26,204 nucleotides of DNA from an uncultured Coriobacteriaceae bacterium (GTDB lineage: Bacteria; Actinomycetota; Coriobacteriia; Coriobacteriales; Atopobiaceae): NCBI GenBank assembly GCA_900552935.1, contig USBN01000018.1, positions 1-26,204 of the forward strand, in the 5' to 3' direction. Shown one piece after another: positions 1 to 6,212 of this stretch. Under the pieces are notes generated by a model that saw only the letters and a program-made list of their open reading frames with translations, ran no database searches and was not told the DNA's origin. Position 1 is the first letter of the stretch. Each line of letters begins with the position of its first letter. Made by a program: the position numbers and the translations under genes.

Positions 1-720
1 GGGGAGCGTCCAACTTATCCGTGCCTCGTTTACGTTCAGGGTTCTGCCTGGAGAAAGCAGGACTGTTACAAGAACCTGCCCCAACTGGCGAGGATTGCCG
101 AGCGAGGCATCGTGGTTGCCGTGGTCGAGTATCGTGACTCCTCGATGGCGTGTTTTCCGGCGCAGGTTCACGACGCACAGGCGGCCGTTCGGTTCGTTGC
201 CGAGCACGCGGACGAGCTCTCGGTTGATTCGGACAAAATCGTCATCGGTGGCTCTTCTTCGGGTGGACACACGGCCGTTCTCGCGACCCTTCTTCCTGAC
301 GAGAACGGATTGCCCGCTGCCGATCTTCCCGTTCGAGGCGTTCTCGATTTCTACGGGGCGGTGAGCTTCCTCCGCGAGGACGGGTATCCCACAACGCTCG
401 ATGCGGGCTCGCTGACAAGCCCGGAGGGTGCGCTTGCTGGTGGCAGCCTGCGCGAAAATCCCGAGCTCCGCTATCGCATCTCTGCCGACACCTACCTTTC
501 GCCAGAGATGCCGATGCCTCCCGTGCTTATCGTTCACGGTACGAAGGACCGCATGGTCAACTGCGAGGTGTCGACAGATTTTTACAACCTGCTCCGAGCT
601 CAGGGGCACAAGGCCGAGCTCGTGCTCATCAAGGGTGGAGATCACGGTGGCTCCGAGTTTTACGTTCCTGAGGCGATTGACGTTTATGAGGACTTTGTCC
701 GCCGTTGCGTGAGAGAGTAG
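1..720 (+). CDS. Alpha/beta-hydrolase (esterase/peptidase-like), 5' end cut by window
   Basis: The frame is open from base 1 to the TAG at 718-720, so 239 residues are visible and the N-terminus lies outside the window. The fragment has the alpha/beta-hydrolase layout of the esterase/lipase (BD-FAE, S9-like) group. A VYVQGSAW segment stands where the HGGG oxyanion-hole motif usually is. The nucleophile elbow GGSSSGG puts the catalytic Ser at visible residue 86. HGTKD supplies the Asp near residue 183 and GGDHGG the His near 215, so the catalytic triad looks complete. The substrate cannot be read from the sequence; small carboxyl esters or acylated sugars are typical of the family. The gene converges on the minus-strand gene at 929-1552 with a hairpin terminator between them. 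The internal ATG/GTG codons near 112 are not the real start because homologous sequence continues upstream of them. Confidence 0.85.
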   Translation, partial: GERPTYPCLVYVQGSAWRKQDCYKNLPQLARIAERGIVVAVVEYRDSSMACFPAQVHDAQAAVRFVAEHADELSVDSDKIVIGGSSSGGHTAVLATLLPDENGLPAADLPVRGVLDFYGAVSFLREDGYPTTLDAGSLTSPEGALAGGSLRENPELRYRISADTYLSPEMPMPPVLIVHGTKDRMVNCEVSTDFYNLLRAQGHKAELVLIKGGDHGGSEFYVPEAIDVYEDFVRRCVRE

Positions 721-770
721 AGCCACGACGGCGCTGTTTAGTGCAAACTGGCGGCACTATTCAAAAACGG

Positions 771-804
771 AGCCGCGGCAACCCATGTTCGGGTTGTCGC
801 GGCT
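771..804 (-). terminator. Hairpin terminator between convergent genes
   Basis: Arms 771-784 and 791-804 form a 14-bp stem (one G.U pair) around a six-base loop. On the minus strand the stem is followed closely by TTTTT, so it best serves the gene at 929-1552. On the plus strand the tail is only TATCC, so any role in ending the hydrolase transcript is weaker. Confidence 0.75.
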
Positions 805-839
805 TATCCTTGCCGTGTGATGTGCGTTGCAATGAATCC

Positions 840-910
840 GACGCGCGTGGCGCGTTGCGTGGCGTTCGACGCGAGGTGCGTGGCGCACGTGGTGCGTTGC
901 GTGGCGCGCG
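840..910. repeat. GC-rich short direct repeats (TGCGTGGCG core)
   Basis: The 13-mer GCGTTGCGTGGCG occurs at 852-864 and 894-906, 42 nt apart. A further GTGCGTGGCGC lies between them and related CGCGTGGCG sequence is just upstream. The stretch sits in the 3' gap between two convergent genes and is not coding. Confidence 0.6.
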
Positions 911-928
911 GTACGTGATCTCGCTGGG

Positions 929-1552
929 CTACTCCACCGTATAGACGTCAGTAATATCCCGGTAGTCGCCAACAGGCGGTTCCTTGGCCGGATGGACGTC
1001 GTCACCAATCCAAATGCCTACGTCCTCGCCCATAAATGAAGGGCTATGAACCATCATTAGGTCGCTGAATGGATCAACGTCTGCGTTGTTAGGCTTGCGC
1101 TTGTAGTACTCGTTGGTCGTTTCGTTCACGATGTAGGGGTAGATCACGATGTCCTTATCGAAGGTGCCGTCGAACGGCAGCTTCTCCAGATAGGCGCCCT
1201 CGCCCTCGCCTACGCGTTGACGGCCAACTTTGCCTTTAGCGCACTTGAACCTTCCGGAGACATCCGAGAACCAGAGCGCGGCATAACGCCAGGGACCTTC
1301 GCCCTCAGTGAGCTCGAGCAAGCGGTGCATGCTTGCGGGACAGTTCTTGTGCTCATAGAACTCGAGGCAGGTGGCGTCGCCAACCAAAGCGATAACGTCG
1401 CCACGCCATTCGTCAGCCATGAGGGTGAGTACCGCGTTCGTGCTTTCGGCTCCCACGTGGTGGAAACAGGGCCACTTGACGTCGTTCTTGAAGGGGACGG
1501 GATTCAGGTACTCCCTCTTCGAGAAGTTGATCCAAGTGAACGACTGGCTCAT
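929..1552 (-). CDS. Uncharacterised 207-residue protein
   Basis: The start is ATG 1552, because an AAGGAGG sequence lies seven bases upstream; the longer frame beginning at 1570 would place that ribosome site inside the gene. The protein has no signal peptide or membrane segment and is rich in Trp, Tyr and acidic residues. Its N-terminus (FSKREYLNP) followed by W-x-GD-x-I-x-x-VGD near residues 47-57 recalls, from memory only, a family of uncharacterised bacterial proteins with a KREYLNPH-type opening. I can assign no function. It has its own promoter (1582-1609) and a terminator at 771-804, so it is a monocistronic unit. Its base composition looks less GC-rich than the neighbouring genes, which may indicate acquisition or simply low expression. 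Confidence 0.75.
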   Translation of the reverse strand: MSQSFTWINFSKREYLNPVPFKNDVKWPCFHHVGAESTNAVLTLMADEWRGDVIALVGDATCLEFYEHKNCPASMHRLLELTEGEGPWRYAALWFSDVSGRFKCAKGKVGRQRVGEGEGAYLEKLPFDGTFDKDIVIYPYIVNETTNEYYKRKPNNADVDPFSDLMMVHSPSFMGEDVGIWIGDDVHPAKEPPVGDYRDITDVYTVE

Positions 1553-1581
1553 GACTGCGCCTCCTTGCAAATATTAAGGCT

Positions 1582-1609
1582 ATTTTAGGGAGAGCATAAC
1601 AGTTGCCAA
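1582..1609 (-). promoter_or_regulatory. Sigma-70-type promoter for the 929-1552 gene
   Basis: Reading the minus strand, TTGGCA (1609-1604) and TAAAAT (1587-1582) are separated by 16 bases; each matches the consensus in five of six positions. The predicted start near 1575 leaves a leader of about 20 nt before ATG 1552, including the AAGGAGG ribosome site. Confidence 0.65.
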
Positions 1610-1944
1610 CGCTGTGGTGTGGGAGAAAGAAGGGATAATGCAGCTAACGGCATAAAACCGCTAAATGAACTCCGTTCGCATAATTGGGCTTTTCGTTTGG
1701 TTGGCATGCCAGGGGGGGATGGCGACCTGTCGCGATGGCCTTTTCTCGAGCTAGCGTCTCGCGTGGTCGTCGCGCGGAACGTGGCTCTCAGCGTGAAAAT
1801 GCGTGCGTCAGCCGCGGGCCGGGGCATCGTTTGCGTCAACGTCTGCCGACGACCGGTGCGCCGCATGCCGAAGCGTCGCGTGCTCGGCGCGCCCCATGCG
1901 CTAACGTGCCCTCCGTCATTCGCGGAAACGAAAGGGGAATCACT
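1610..1944. other. Intergenic region upstream of the SDR gene
   Basis: This is 335 bases with no convincing gene. It contains a small palindrome GCGAC-ct-GTCGC (1722-1733) and an 8-bp inverted repeat GGTCGTCG/CGACGACC (1765-1772, 1847-1854) with a long loop. I could not find a convincing promoter for the downstream SDR gene. The frame of that gene stays open upstream to 1684, but the extra residues look like GC-rich noise. Confidence 0.5.
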
Positions 1945-2703
1945 ATGAACAGGCTCGAGAACAAGGTCGCCGTCGTTACGGGCGCTAACTCCGGCGTGGG
2001 CGCCGCCATCGCCAAGCTCTTCGCCGCCGAGGGCGCCACCGTCGTCATGACCGCCCGTCGTGAGGCCGCGCTCGAGGAGGTCGCGGGCGAGATCGAGGCT
2101 GCCGGCGGCAAGACCTTCGTCATGGCCACCGACATCTCCAAGGCAGAGGACCCCGAGCGTCTCATGGCCGCCGTGGAGGAGAAGTACGGCAGGATTGACG
2201 TCCTCGTGAACAACGCCGGCATTCTCGAGTCCGGTCTCAAGCCCGTTGACCGCTTCACCGACGAGGATCTCGACCGTATCATCGAGACCAACCAGAAGGG
2301 CACCATGCGCTGCATGCGCGCTGCTTCCAAGCGTATGTCCGCCGGCGCGTCCATCGTGAACATCGCCTCGGTCGCGGGCGAGAAGGGTTGCGGTGGCGCC
2401 GTCTACGTCTCCACCAAGGCAGCCGTCATTGGCGTGACCAAGCACACTGCCCTGCGCTTCCAGGTTGAGGGTATCCGCTGCAACGCCATCTGCCCGGGCA
2501 CCATCGTGACCCCGATGGTCGCCGGCACCACCGCCGCCGACATGGACGCCGACATGATGGGCGCCATGGCCACGCACTCCAACCTCCGCACGCAGCCCTG
2601 CATGCCGGAGGATGTCGCCAACATCGCGCTGTTCCTGGCAAGCGACGAATCACGCGCCCTCACCGGCCAGATTCTCGTGAGCGACTTCGGGGCCATGCTC
2701 TAG
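1945..2703 (+). CDS. Short-chain dehydrogenase/reductase (SDR)
   Basis: A 252-residue classical SDR, normal length for the family. It is a cytosolic NAD(P)-dependent oxidoreductase; the substrate cannot be told. The Rossmann glycine motif TGANSGVG is at residues 12-19, NNAG at 89-92, the structural Asn at 116 (NQKG), Ser at 142, and the catalytic YxxxK at Tyr154/Lys158. The ARR after the second strand (37-39) suggests a preference for NADPH. The start ATG 1945 follows a weak AAAGGGGA site and gives the usual N-terminus (NKVAVVTGA); the frame upstream of it has no SDR character. Oddly, the C-terminus ends VSDFGAML where most classical SDRs have a VDGG motif. It is a lone gene convergent with the PTS genes. 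It could be a 3-oxoacyl-ACP reductase-like or sugar/steroid dehydrogenase. Confidence 0.9.
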   Translation: MNRLENKVAVVTGANSGVGAAIAKLFAAEGATVVMTARREAALEEVAGEIEAAGGKTFVMATDISKAEDPERLMAAVEEKYGRIDVLVNNAGILESGLKPVDRFTDEDLDRIIETNQKGTMRCMRAASKRMSAGASIVNIASVAGEKGCGGAVYVSTKAAVIGVTKHTALRFQVEGIRCNAICPGTIVTPMVAGTTAADMDADMMGAMATHSNLRTQPCMPEDVANIALFLASDESRALTGQILVSDFGAML

Positions 2704-2733
2704 GAGCTTGTTCGAGCGGGCCGTTGGGCCGAT

Positions 2734-2845
2734 CGTCGCGCGAGGTGCGTGAAGCGACCGGCGCGCGCGAAATGCCGGGAGCGATTGCATGCGCGAGATG
2801 CCCGGGCCGGCCGTCGCGCGAGGCGCCCGGAGCGAGTCGCCGGCG
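2734..2845. repeat. Degenerate GC-rich direct repeats downstream of the SDR gene
   Basis: About four imperfect copies of a CGCGCGAGRTGCCNGGAGCGA-like unit lie at 2734-2760, 2764-2788, 2791-2810 and 2813-2845. The first and last share GTCGCGCGAGG at the left edge. There is no coding sense. Confidence 0.5.
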
Positions 2846-2865
2846 AAGCTCGCGCGATACATATG

Positions 2866-2903
2866 AAAAAGCGGGTCCGGAGGGGGAATTCCTCCGGGCC
2901 CGC
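2866..2903 (-). terminator. Terminator of the PTS genes
   Basis: Arms 2871-2883 and 2891-2903 form a 13-bp GC-rich stem with one G.U pair and a seven-base loop. On the minus strand the stem is followed directly by TTTTT (2870-2866), giving a strong intrinsic terminator 38 nt beyond the EIIA stop. Confidence 0.88.
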
Positions 2904-2940
2904 TGCTGTTAACGCGTGTTATGGGCATTTGCCCAAAACC

Positions 2941-3393
2941 TTACAGGCCGAGGCCCTCGTTCAGCGCCTGGGCGATCTGGGCGGCGTCATCGGAGCCGCG
3001 CAGGGTGGCCTTGAAGTCCGCGTTCATAAGAAGGACGGCGGACTTGGAGAGAAGGCGCAGGTGAGTGGTGCCGGCCTCGCCCTCGGGGATGAGAAGCGCC
3101 ATGGCGATGTCAACGGGCTTGTCATCGAGGCTCGGCCACTCGACGGGCTGCTCGTTCTTGAAGATGATGACGGCGGCGTCCTTGACCGCGTCGCTCTTGC
3201 AGTGCGGCACGGCGAAGCCATCGACCATACCGGTCTTGTCGATGTCCTCGCGAGCCTGGAAGGCGTCGTAGACGGCATCGGCGTCATCGGTGAGGCCGAG
3301 CGTGGCGGCATAGTCCGCGATGGTGCGGAGTGCCTCGTCCTTGTTGGCGGCATTCTGGTGGAGCAGGACGTTCTTCTCGTTGACGAAAGCCAT
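2941..3393 (-). CDS. PTS fructose-family EIIA component
   Basis: A 150-residue single-domain EIIA of the fructose/mannitol family. It passes phosphate from HPr to the EIIB domain of the partner permease. The active-site region GFAVPHCKS puts the phosphorylated His at residue 64. The start at ATG 3393 gives the compact domain (MAFVNEKNVLLHQNA) and has a modest AAAGGT ribosome site; the frame upstream has only repeat-derived residues. It lies downstream of the EIIBC gene on the same strand, separated by 208 nt that hold a hairpin terminator and a possible promoter, so it may be transcribed partly on its own. It is followed by a strong terminator. No fruK or fruR-type gene is adjacent, so the sugar could be fructose, mannitol or a related polyol. 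Confidence 0.92.
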   Translation of the reverse strand: MAFVNEKNVLLHQNAANKDEALRTIADYAATLGLTDDADAVYDAFQAREDIDKTGMVDGFAVPHCKSDAVKDAAVIIFKNEQPVEWPSLDDKPVDIAMALLIPEGEAGTTHLRLLSKSAVLLMNADFKATLRGSDDAAQIAQALNEGLGL

Positions 3394-3524
3394 TGGTGCA
3401 TACCTTTCTTCACGTGTCTTGCCGGTGGGCTGCTGCTGCCTGGCTGGCGGGTCTGCTGCCTGGTTTGCTGGGTTGCTGCTTCGCGCGAGCGGCTGCGGTG
3501 CCTCGCGCGCCCGACCGGCGGGGC

Positions 3525-3533
3525 AGTATAACA
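3525..3533 (-). promoter_or_regulatory. Extended -10 promoter candidate for EIIA
   Basis: On the minus strand TGTTATACT (3533-3525) is an extended -10 element, TG-N-TATACT. No good -35 is present at normal spacing. It lies just downstream of the hairpin at 3554-3581 and would give a leader of about 125 nt before EIIA. Confidence 0.4.
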
Positions 3534-3553
3534 CAGGATATTTAACCAAAGAA

Positions 3554-3581
3554 GGACCCTGCCGGTGAGCCGACAGGGTCC
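3554..3581 (-). terminator. Intercistronic hairpin between EIIBC and EIIA
   Basis: The sequence folds as GGACCCTG (one mismatch) CGG - TGAG - CCG (mismatch) CAGGGTCC. On the minus strand it is followed by TTCTTT, an imperfect U-tract. It starts 20 nt after the EIIBC stop and probably ends or attenuates most EIIBC transcripts before EIIA. Confidence 0.65.
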
Positions 3582-3601
3582 AAAAGGTGCAGAGAGTTAA
3601 C

Positions 3602-5071
3602 TTACTTCTGCTCGAGCTTCGGCTTCATGGCGACGAGGATCGCGGCGCCCACGAGGGCACCAATCACGATGTCGAAGCAGAAGAGAGCCACGTTGTTCGT
3701 GGCGAGGGCCACGATGAAGCCACCGTGCGGGACGTAGCAGTCGATGCCCTGGAAGGCGGCCAGTGCGGCGCCCACGGCGGAGCCGATGCAGATGCCCGGG
3801 AGGGTGTGGCCGAGGTCCTTGACCGCGAACGGGATGGCGCCCTCGGTGATGCCGATGCAGCCCATGAAGATGGCGGAGATGCCCATCTGACGGTCGGCGT
3901 CGTCAAACTTGTTCTTGGCGACGAGGGAGGCGATGCCGCAGGCCAGCGGCGGGACGGCGACGGCGACGCGGAACATGCCATTGGGGCCGTAGACGCTGGA
4001 GGCCATGAGGGCCATGGTGAACGTGGAAGCGGTCTTGTTGATGGGGCCGCCCATGTCGAACGCGGTCATGACGCCGATGACGAGGCCGAGGATGACGGCG
4101 GAGCCACCCTGGAGGCTACCGAGCGCGCTGGTGAGCCAGTCCATGACGAAGCCGAGCGGGGTGGCCAGGATGTAGATGTAGGCCATGCCGAGAACGAGCG
4201 AGGTCAGGATCGGGATGATCAGGATCGGCATGATCGTGTTGATCGTGTCGTTGACCTTCCAGGTCTTCATCCAGCGGACGAAGTAGCCGCAGAGAACGGC
4301 CATGATCATCGCGCCGAGGAAGCCGGTGGAGACGGCGGCGCCGCTCGGCGTGGTGACGGCGTTGTTAACCAGATAACCAAGAACGAAGCCAGGCGCGAGG
4401 GCGGGCTTGCCGGCCATCGAGTAGGCGATGTAGGCGGCCAGCACCGGGATCATGGTGGAGATACCAGCCATGCCGATGGTGTTGAGGCTCACCATGATCG
4501 GGTTCGTGACCTCCATGCCGTTGGCGCCGGCGGTGCCGGAGGCGAGGGAGAAGGCCAGGAACACGCCGCCGATGACGACGATGGGGATGAAGTAGCTAAC
4601 GCCGGTGTTGAAGGCGTTGAGCAGGGTCTTGCCAGGCTCGGCGAAGATGGACTCCTTGGAAGCAGCCTTGGGACCACCGGGGGCGGCGCTGGCCTTGGCG
4701 GCCTCGGCGGGCGCGGAGGCCTTCTCGGCGACGGCGGGCGCGGAGGCGTCGATGCCGGCGGCGGCGATGGCAGCATCGATCACGGCGGCGGCATCAGAGA
4801 TGGCGTCGGCGGTGCCGGCCTTGTGGAAGCGGCCCTCGGCCTTCTTGGCCTCGAAGCGGTCCTCGCCCTCGATGCCCACGTCGGTCGTGAGGATGACGAG
4901 GTCAGCCGAGTCGACGTCCTCCTGGGAGAGCTCGTCCTCGATGCCCATGCCTCCCTGCGCTTCGATCTTGCACTCGAAACCGCGCTTCTTGCACTCCTCC
5001 TCCATGGCGGACTTAGCCATGTAGGTGTGCGCAATGCCGACGGTGCAGGCGCTAACTCCTACGATCTTCAC
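3602..5071 (-). CDS. PTS fructose-family EIIBC permease
   Basis: A membrane PTS transporter that carries the sugar inward and phosphorylates it. The EIIB domain (about residues 1-100) has the active-site Cys9 in SACTVGIAHTYMA. An Ala-rich linker follows (about 100-145), then the multi-helix EIIC domain with MGGPINK near residue 341. I choose the GTG at 5071 as start (489 residues). AGGAGG at 5082-5077 is five bases upstream, and the resulting N-terminus MKIVGVSACT matches the family. The ATG at 5086 overlaps that ribosome site and has none of its own. The phosphate donor EIIA is encoded separately downstream, an arrangement unlike the fused EIIABC proteins of many bacteria. The leader is long, with two hairpins and upstream palindromes. 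Confidence 0.93.
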   Translation of the reverse strand: MKIVGVSACTVGIAHTYMAKSAMEEECKKRGFECKIEAQGGMGIEDELSQEDVDSADLVILTTDVGIEGEDRFEAKKAEGRFHKAGTADAISDAAAVIDAAIAAAGIDASAPAVAEKASAPAEAAKASAAPGGPKAASKESIFAEPGKTLLNAFNTGVSYFIPIVVIGGVFLAFSLASGTAGANGMEVTNPIMVSLNTIGMAGISTMIPVLAAYIAYSMAGKPALAPGFVLGYLVNNAVTTPSGAAVSTGFLGAMIMAVLCGYFVRWMKTWKVNDTINTIMPILIIPILTSLVLGMAYIYILATPLGFVMDWLTSALGSLQGGSAVILGLVIGVMTAFDMGGPINKTASTFTMALMASSVYGPNGMFRVAVAVPPLACGIASLVAKNKFDDADRQMGISAIFMGCIGITEGAIPFAVKDLGHTLPGICIGSAVGAALAAFQGIDCYVPHGGFIVALATNNVALFCFDIVIGALVGAAILVAMKPKLEQK

Positions 5072-5076
5072 GTTCT

Positions 5077-5082
5077 CCTCCT
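5077..5082 (-). promoter_or_regulatory. Shine-Dalgarno that fixes the GTG start of EIIBC
   Basis: AGGAGG on the minus strand, five bases before GTG 5071. It lies within the longer frame that begins at ATG 5086, so the ATG is very unlikely to be the start. Confidence 0.8.
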
Positions 5083-5124
5083 TCATATACCGGTTTGCAC
5101 TGGTCCTCTGGAAAGGGGCGTGGC

Positions 5125-5185
5125 GTCCGGATTGGGTGCCGGACTTGGTGCCACGGATGGTGCGGCCGATTGGGGAATCGGTCGC
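5125..5185 (-). promoter_or_regulatory. Two hairpins in the EIIBC 5' leader
   Basis: Hairpin A is GTCCGG/CCGGAC (5125-5130, 5139-5144) with an eight-base loop. Hairpin B is CCGATT-gggg-AATCGG (5166-5181), extended by GCG/CGC (5162-5164, 5183-5185) beyond one mismatch. Both contain a similar GATTGGG segment on the plus strand. Neither has a U-tract, so they are not ordinary terminators. An attenuation or mRNA-stability role is inference. Confidence 0.45.
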
Positions 5186-5213
5186 TAAAGAAGGTATCCC
5201 GTGGGTGAATTCG

Positions 5214-5280
5214 CGACAAGAATTTGTCGGTAAGCGTGTTCTACCTTGGGAAACGCTCGGAAACGGTTAAACAGTTAACC
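5214..5280. promoter_or_regulatory. Operator-like cluster upstream of EIIBC
   Basis: Two perfect 6-N4-6 palindromes, CGACAA-gaat-TTGTCG (5214-5229) and GGTTAA-acag-TTAACC (5265-5280), flank two direct GGAAACG motifs (5249-5255 and 5259-5265) exactly ten bases apart. GAAACG half-sites are typical of LacI/FruR-type operators. Which protein binds here is unknown. Confidence 0.45.
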
Positions 5281-5995
5281 CTAGTCATTTGCTGGGAAAA
5301 GTAAAACCGAAGAGAAAGTCAAGAATTATTTCGACTTTCCGCCAAACGCGCAGACGAGCTCCGATGTCGTGCGGAGATGGCTGCTGACACGGCGCTCGTC
5401 GTGGCCCGTGAGAGCGCGTGCGTGGCTCGAGCAGCGGGCGCGGCGTGTGCTTGCGGCGGGTGTGCGTGCGGCTGGTGCGGCAGGCGCGACTGGGGCGGAC
5501 GTAACGTGTGCGAGGCGGGTGCGGCGGGCGCGTGTGCGGTTGAGGCGGACGACGTGCGTGGCAGGCGCGACTGGGGCGGACGTAGCGTGTGCAAGGCGGA
5601 TGCCCGCTACCGTTTTTTGTTGCCTGTAACCGGTTTAAAAGCGTCGGGCTGCCTACCCTCCGAGACCCGGATGCATGTAGTCCGCTTGCGGTGCGCGTTT
5701 CGTTATGTCGCACATGGGCGGCTTAAGCACGTTGAAACCTAACGAGCAACCGTGGCTGCCGGAACCGTGACGACTATTTGGCATAGATTCAGGTTCCTGA
5801 GCCTTTTAAATGCGTTAATTGTCGCCATGGTTTGCTGGACATCGAGTTGACGCAGTATGTCTGCTATTGCCCGCTACGCGCGTCTTGCTTGGCATACGTC
5901 GGGCGGCGGCTCGCGAGTGCCGCGGACTACTGCTTTCAATGCGGGCGGCTGTCCGTGCCTGCACCGGGCCGACGCGTGCGGAGAAGACCAACTTT
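5281..5995. other. Long divergent intergenic region without a gene
   Basis: The 715 bases between the PTS control sites and the rpsA promoter hold no frame with a ribosome site or recognisable protein. Contents seen are the direct repeat at 5479-5599, a weak GCGG-atgc-CCGC hairpin followed by a T-run near 5594-5616, and a TCAGGTTCCTGA palindrome (5789-5800). Frames through the repeat encode Arg/Gly/Cys- or Pro/His-rich residues on both strands and look spurious. Confidence 0.5.
5479..5599. repeat. 40-nt direct repeat, two copies 81 nt apart
   Basis: Copies 5479-5518 and 5560-5599 match at 38 of 40 bases. They start GGCAGGCGCGACTGGGG and end AGGCGG. The 41-nt spacer is also GCGG/GTGC-rich. 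No CRISPR character: only two copies, no A-rich leader and no hairpin. Confidence 0.85.
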
Positions 5996-6009
5996 TCGTA
6001 AATTTACGA
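5996..6009. promoter_or_regulatory. 14-bp perfect palindrome upstream of the rpsA promoter
   Basis: TCGTAAATTTACGA is a perfect palindrome, 20 bases upstream of the predicted -35 of rpsA. It is AT-rich in a GC-rich setting, as expected for a protein-binding site or an upstream element. The ligand is unknown. Confidence 0.5.
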
Positions 6010-6028
6010 GCAGACTTGCCACTTACGC

Positions 6029-6058
6029 TTGAAATGTGCTAGGCGTGCAAGGTATCCT
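6029..6058 (+). promoter_or_regulatory. rpsA promoter
   Basis: TTGAAA (6029-6034) and TATCCT (6053-6058) are separated by 18 bases. Transcription would begin near 6065, giving a leader of about 148 nt before the TTG start at 6213. Confidence 0.6.
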
Positions 6059-6185
6059 ATCAAGACGTGTGAGTCGGACGCTCGCACACCATATCTGTCG
6101 GCCCCCGAGCGATGTAAATCCAAGCCGGTGGCTGTGGGCGAGCATCTGGCCCGGAGCTGCTGCAGGCGATGCGCATGAGCATCGG

Positions 6186-6208
6186 GGCCCCGTTTTCGAA
6201 AGGGGTCC
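6186..6208 (+). promoter_or_regulatory. Hairpin covering the rpsA ribosome-binding site
   Basis: GGCCCC (6186-6191) can pair with GGGG (6202-6205) and CC (6207-6208), skipping T6206. An inner TTT/AAA helix (6193-6195, 6199-6201) closes a TCG loop. The AAAGGGG (6199-6205) is the only Shine-Dalgarno-like sequence for TTG 6213, so the fold would hide it. Translational control of rpsA by its leader is known in E. coli; that it occurs here is inference. Confidence 0.5.
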
Positions 6209-6212
6209 ACCT

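Noticed and set aside
1684..1944. N-terminal extension of the SDR to residue start 1684
   Set aside because: The added 87 residues are Arg/Ala-rich noise and the family N-terminus begins exactly at ATG 1945.
3587..5188. Long plus-strand frame opposite EIIBC, and similar antisense frames opposite uvrB (9677-11467), htpG (13592-15670) and pstA/pstB (23537-25468)
   Set aside because: All are mirror frames of confidently identified genes and show the biased composition typical of antisense shadows.
5377..5742. Cys/Gly/Arg-rich plus-strand frame over the 81-nt-period repeat
   Set aside because: Composition follows from the GC-rich repeat, the opposite strand is equally open, and no ribosome site precedes it.
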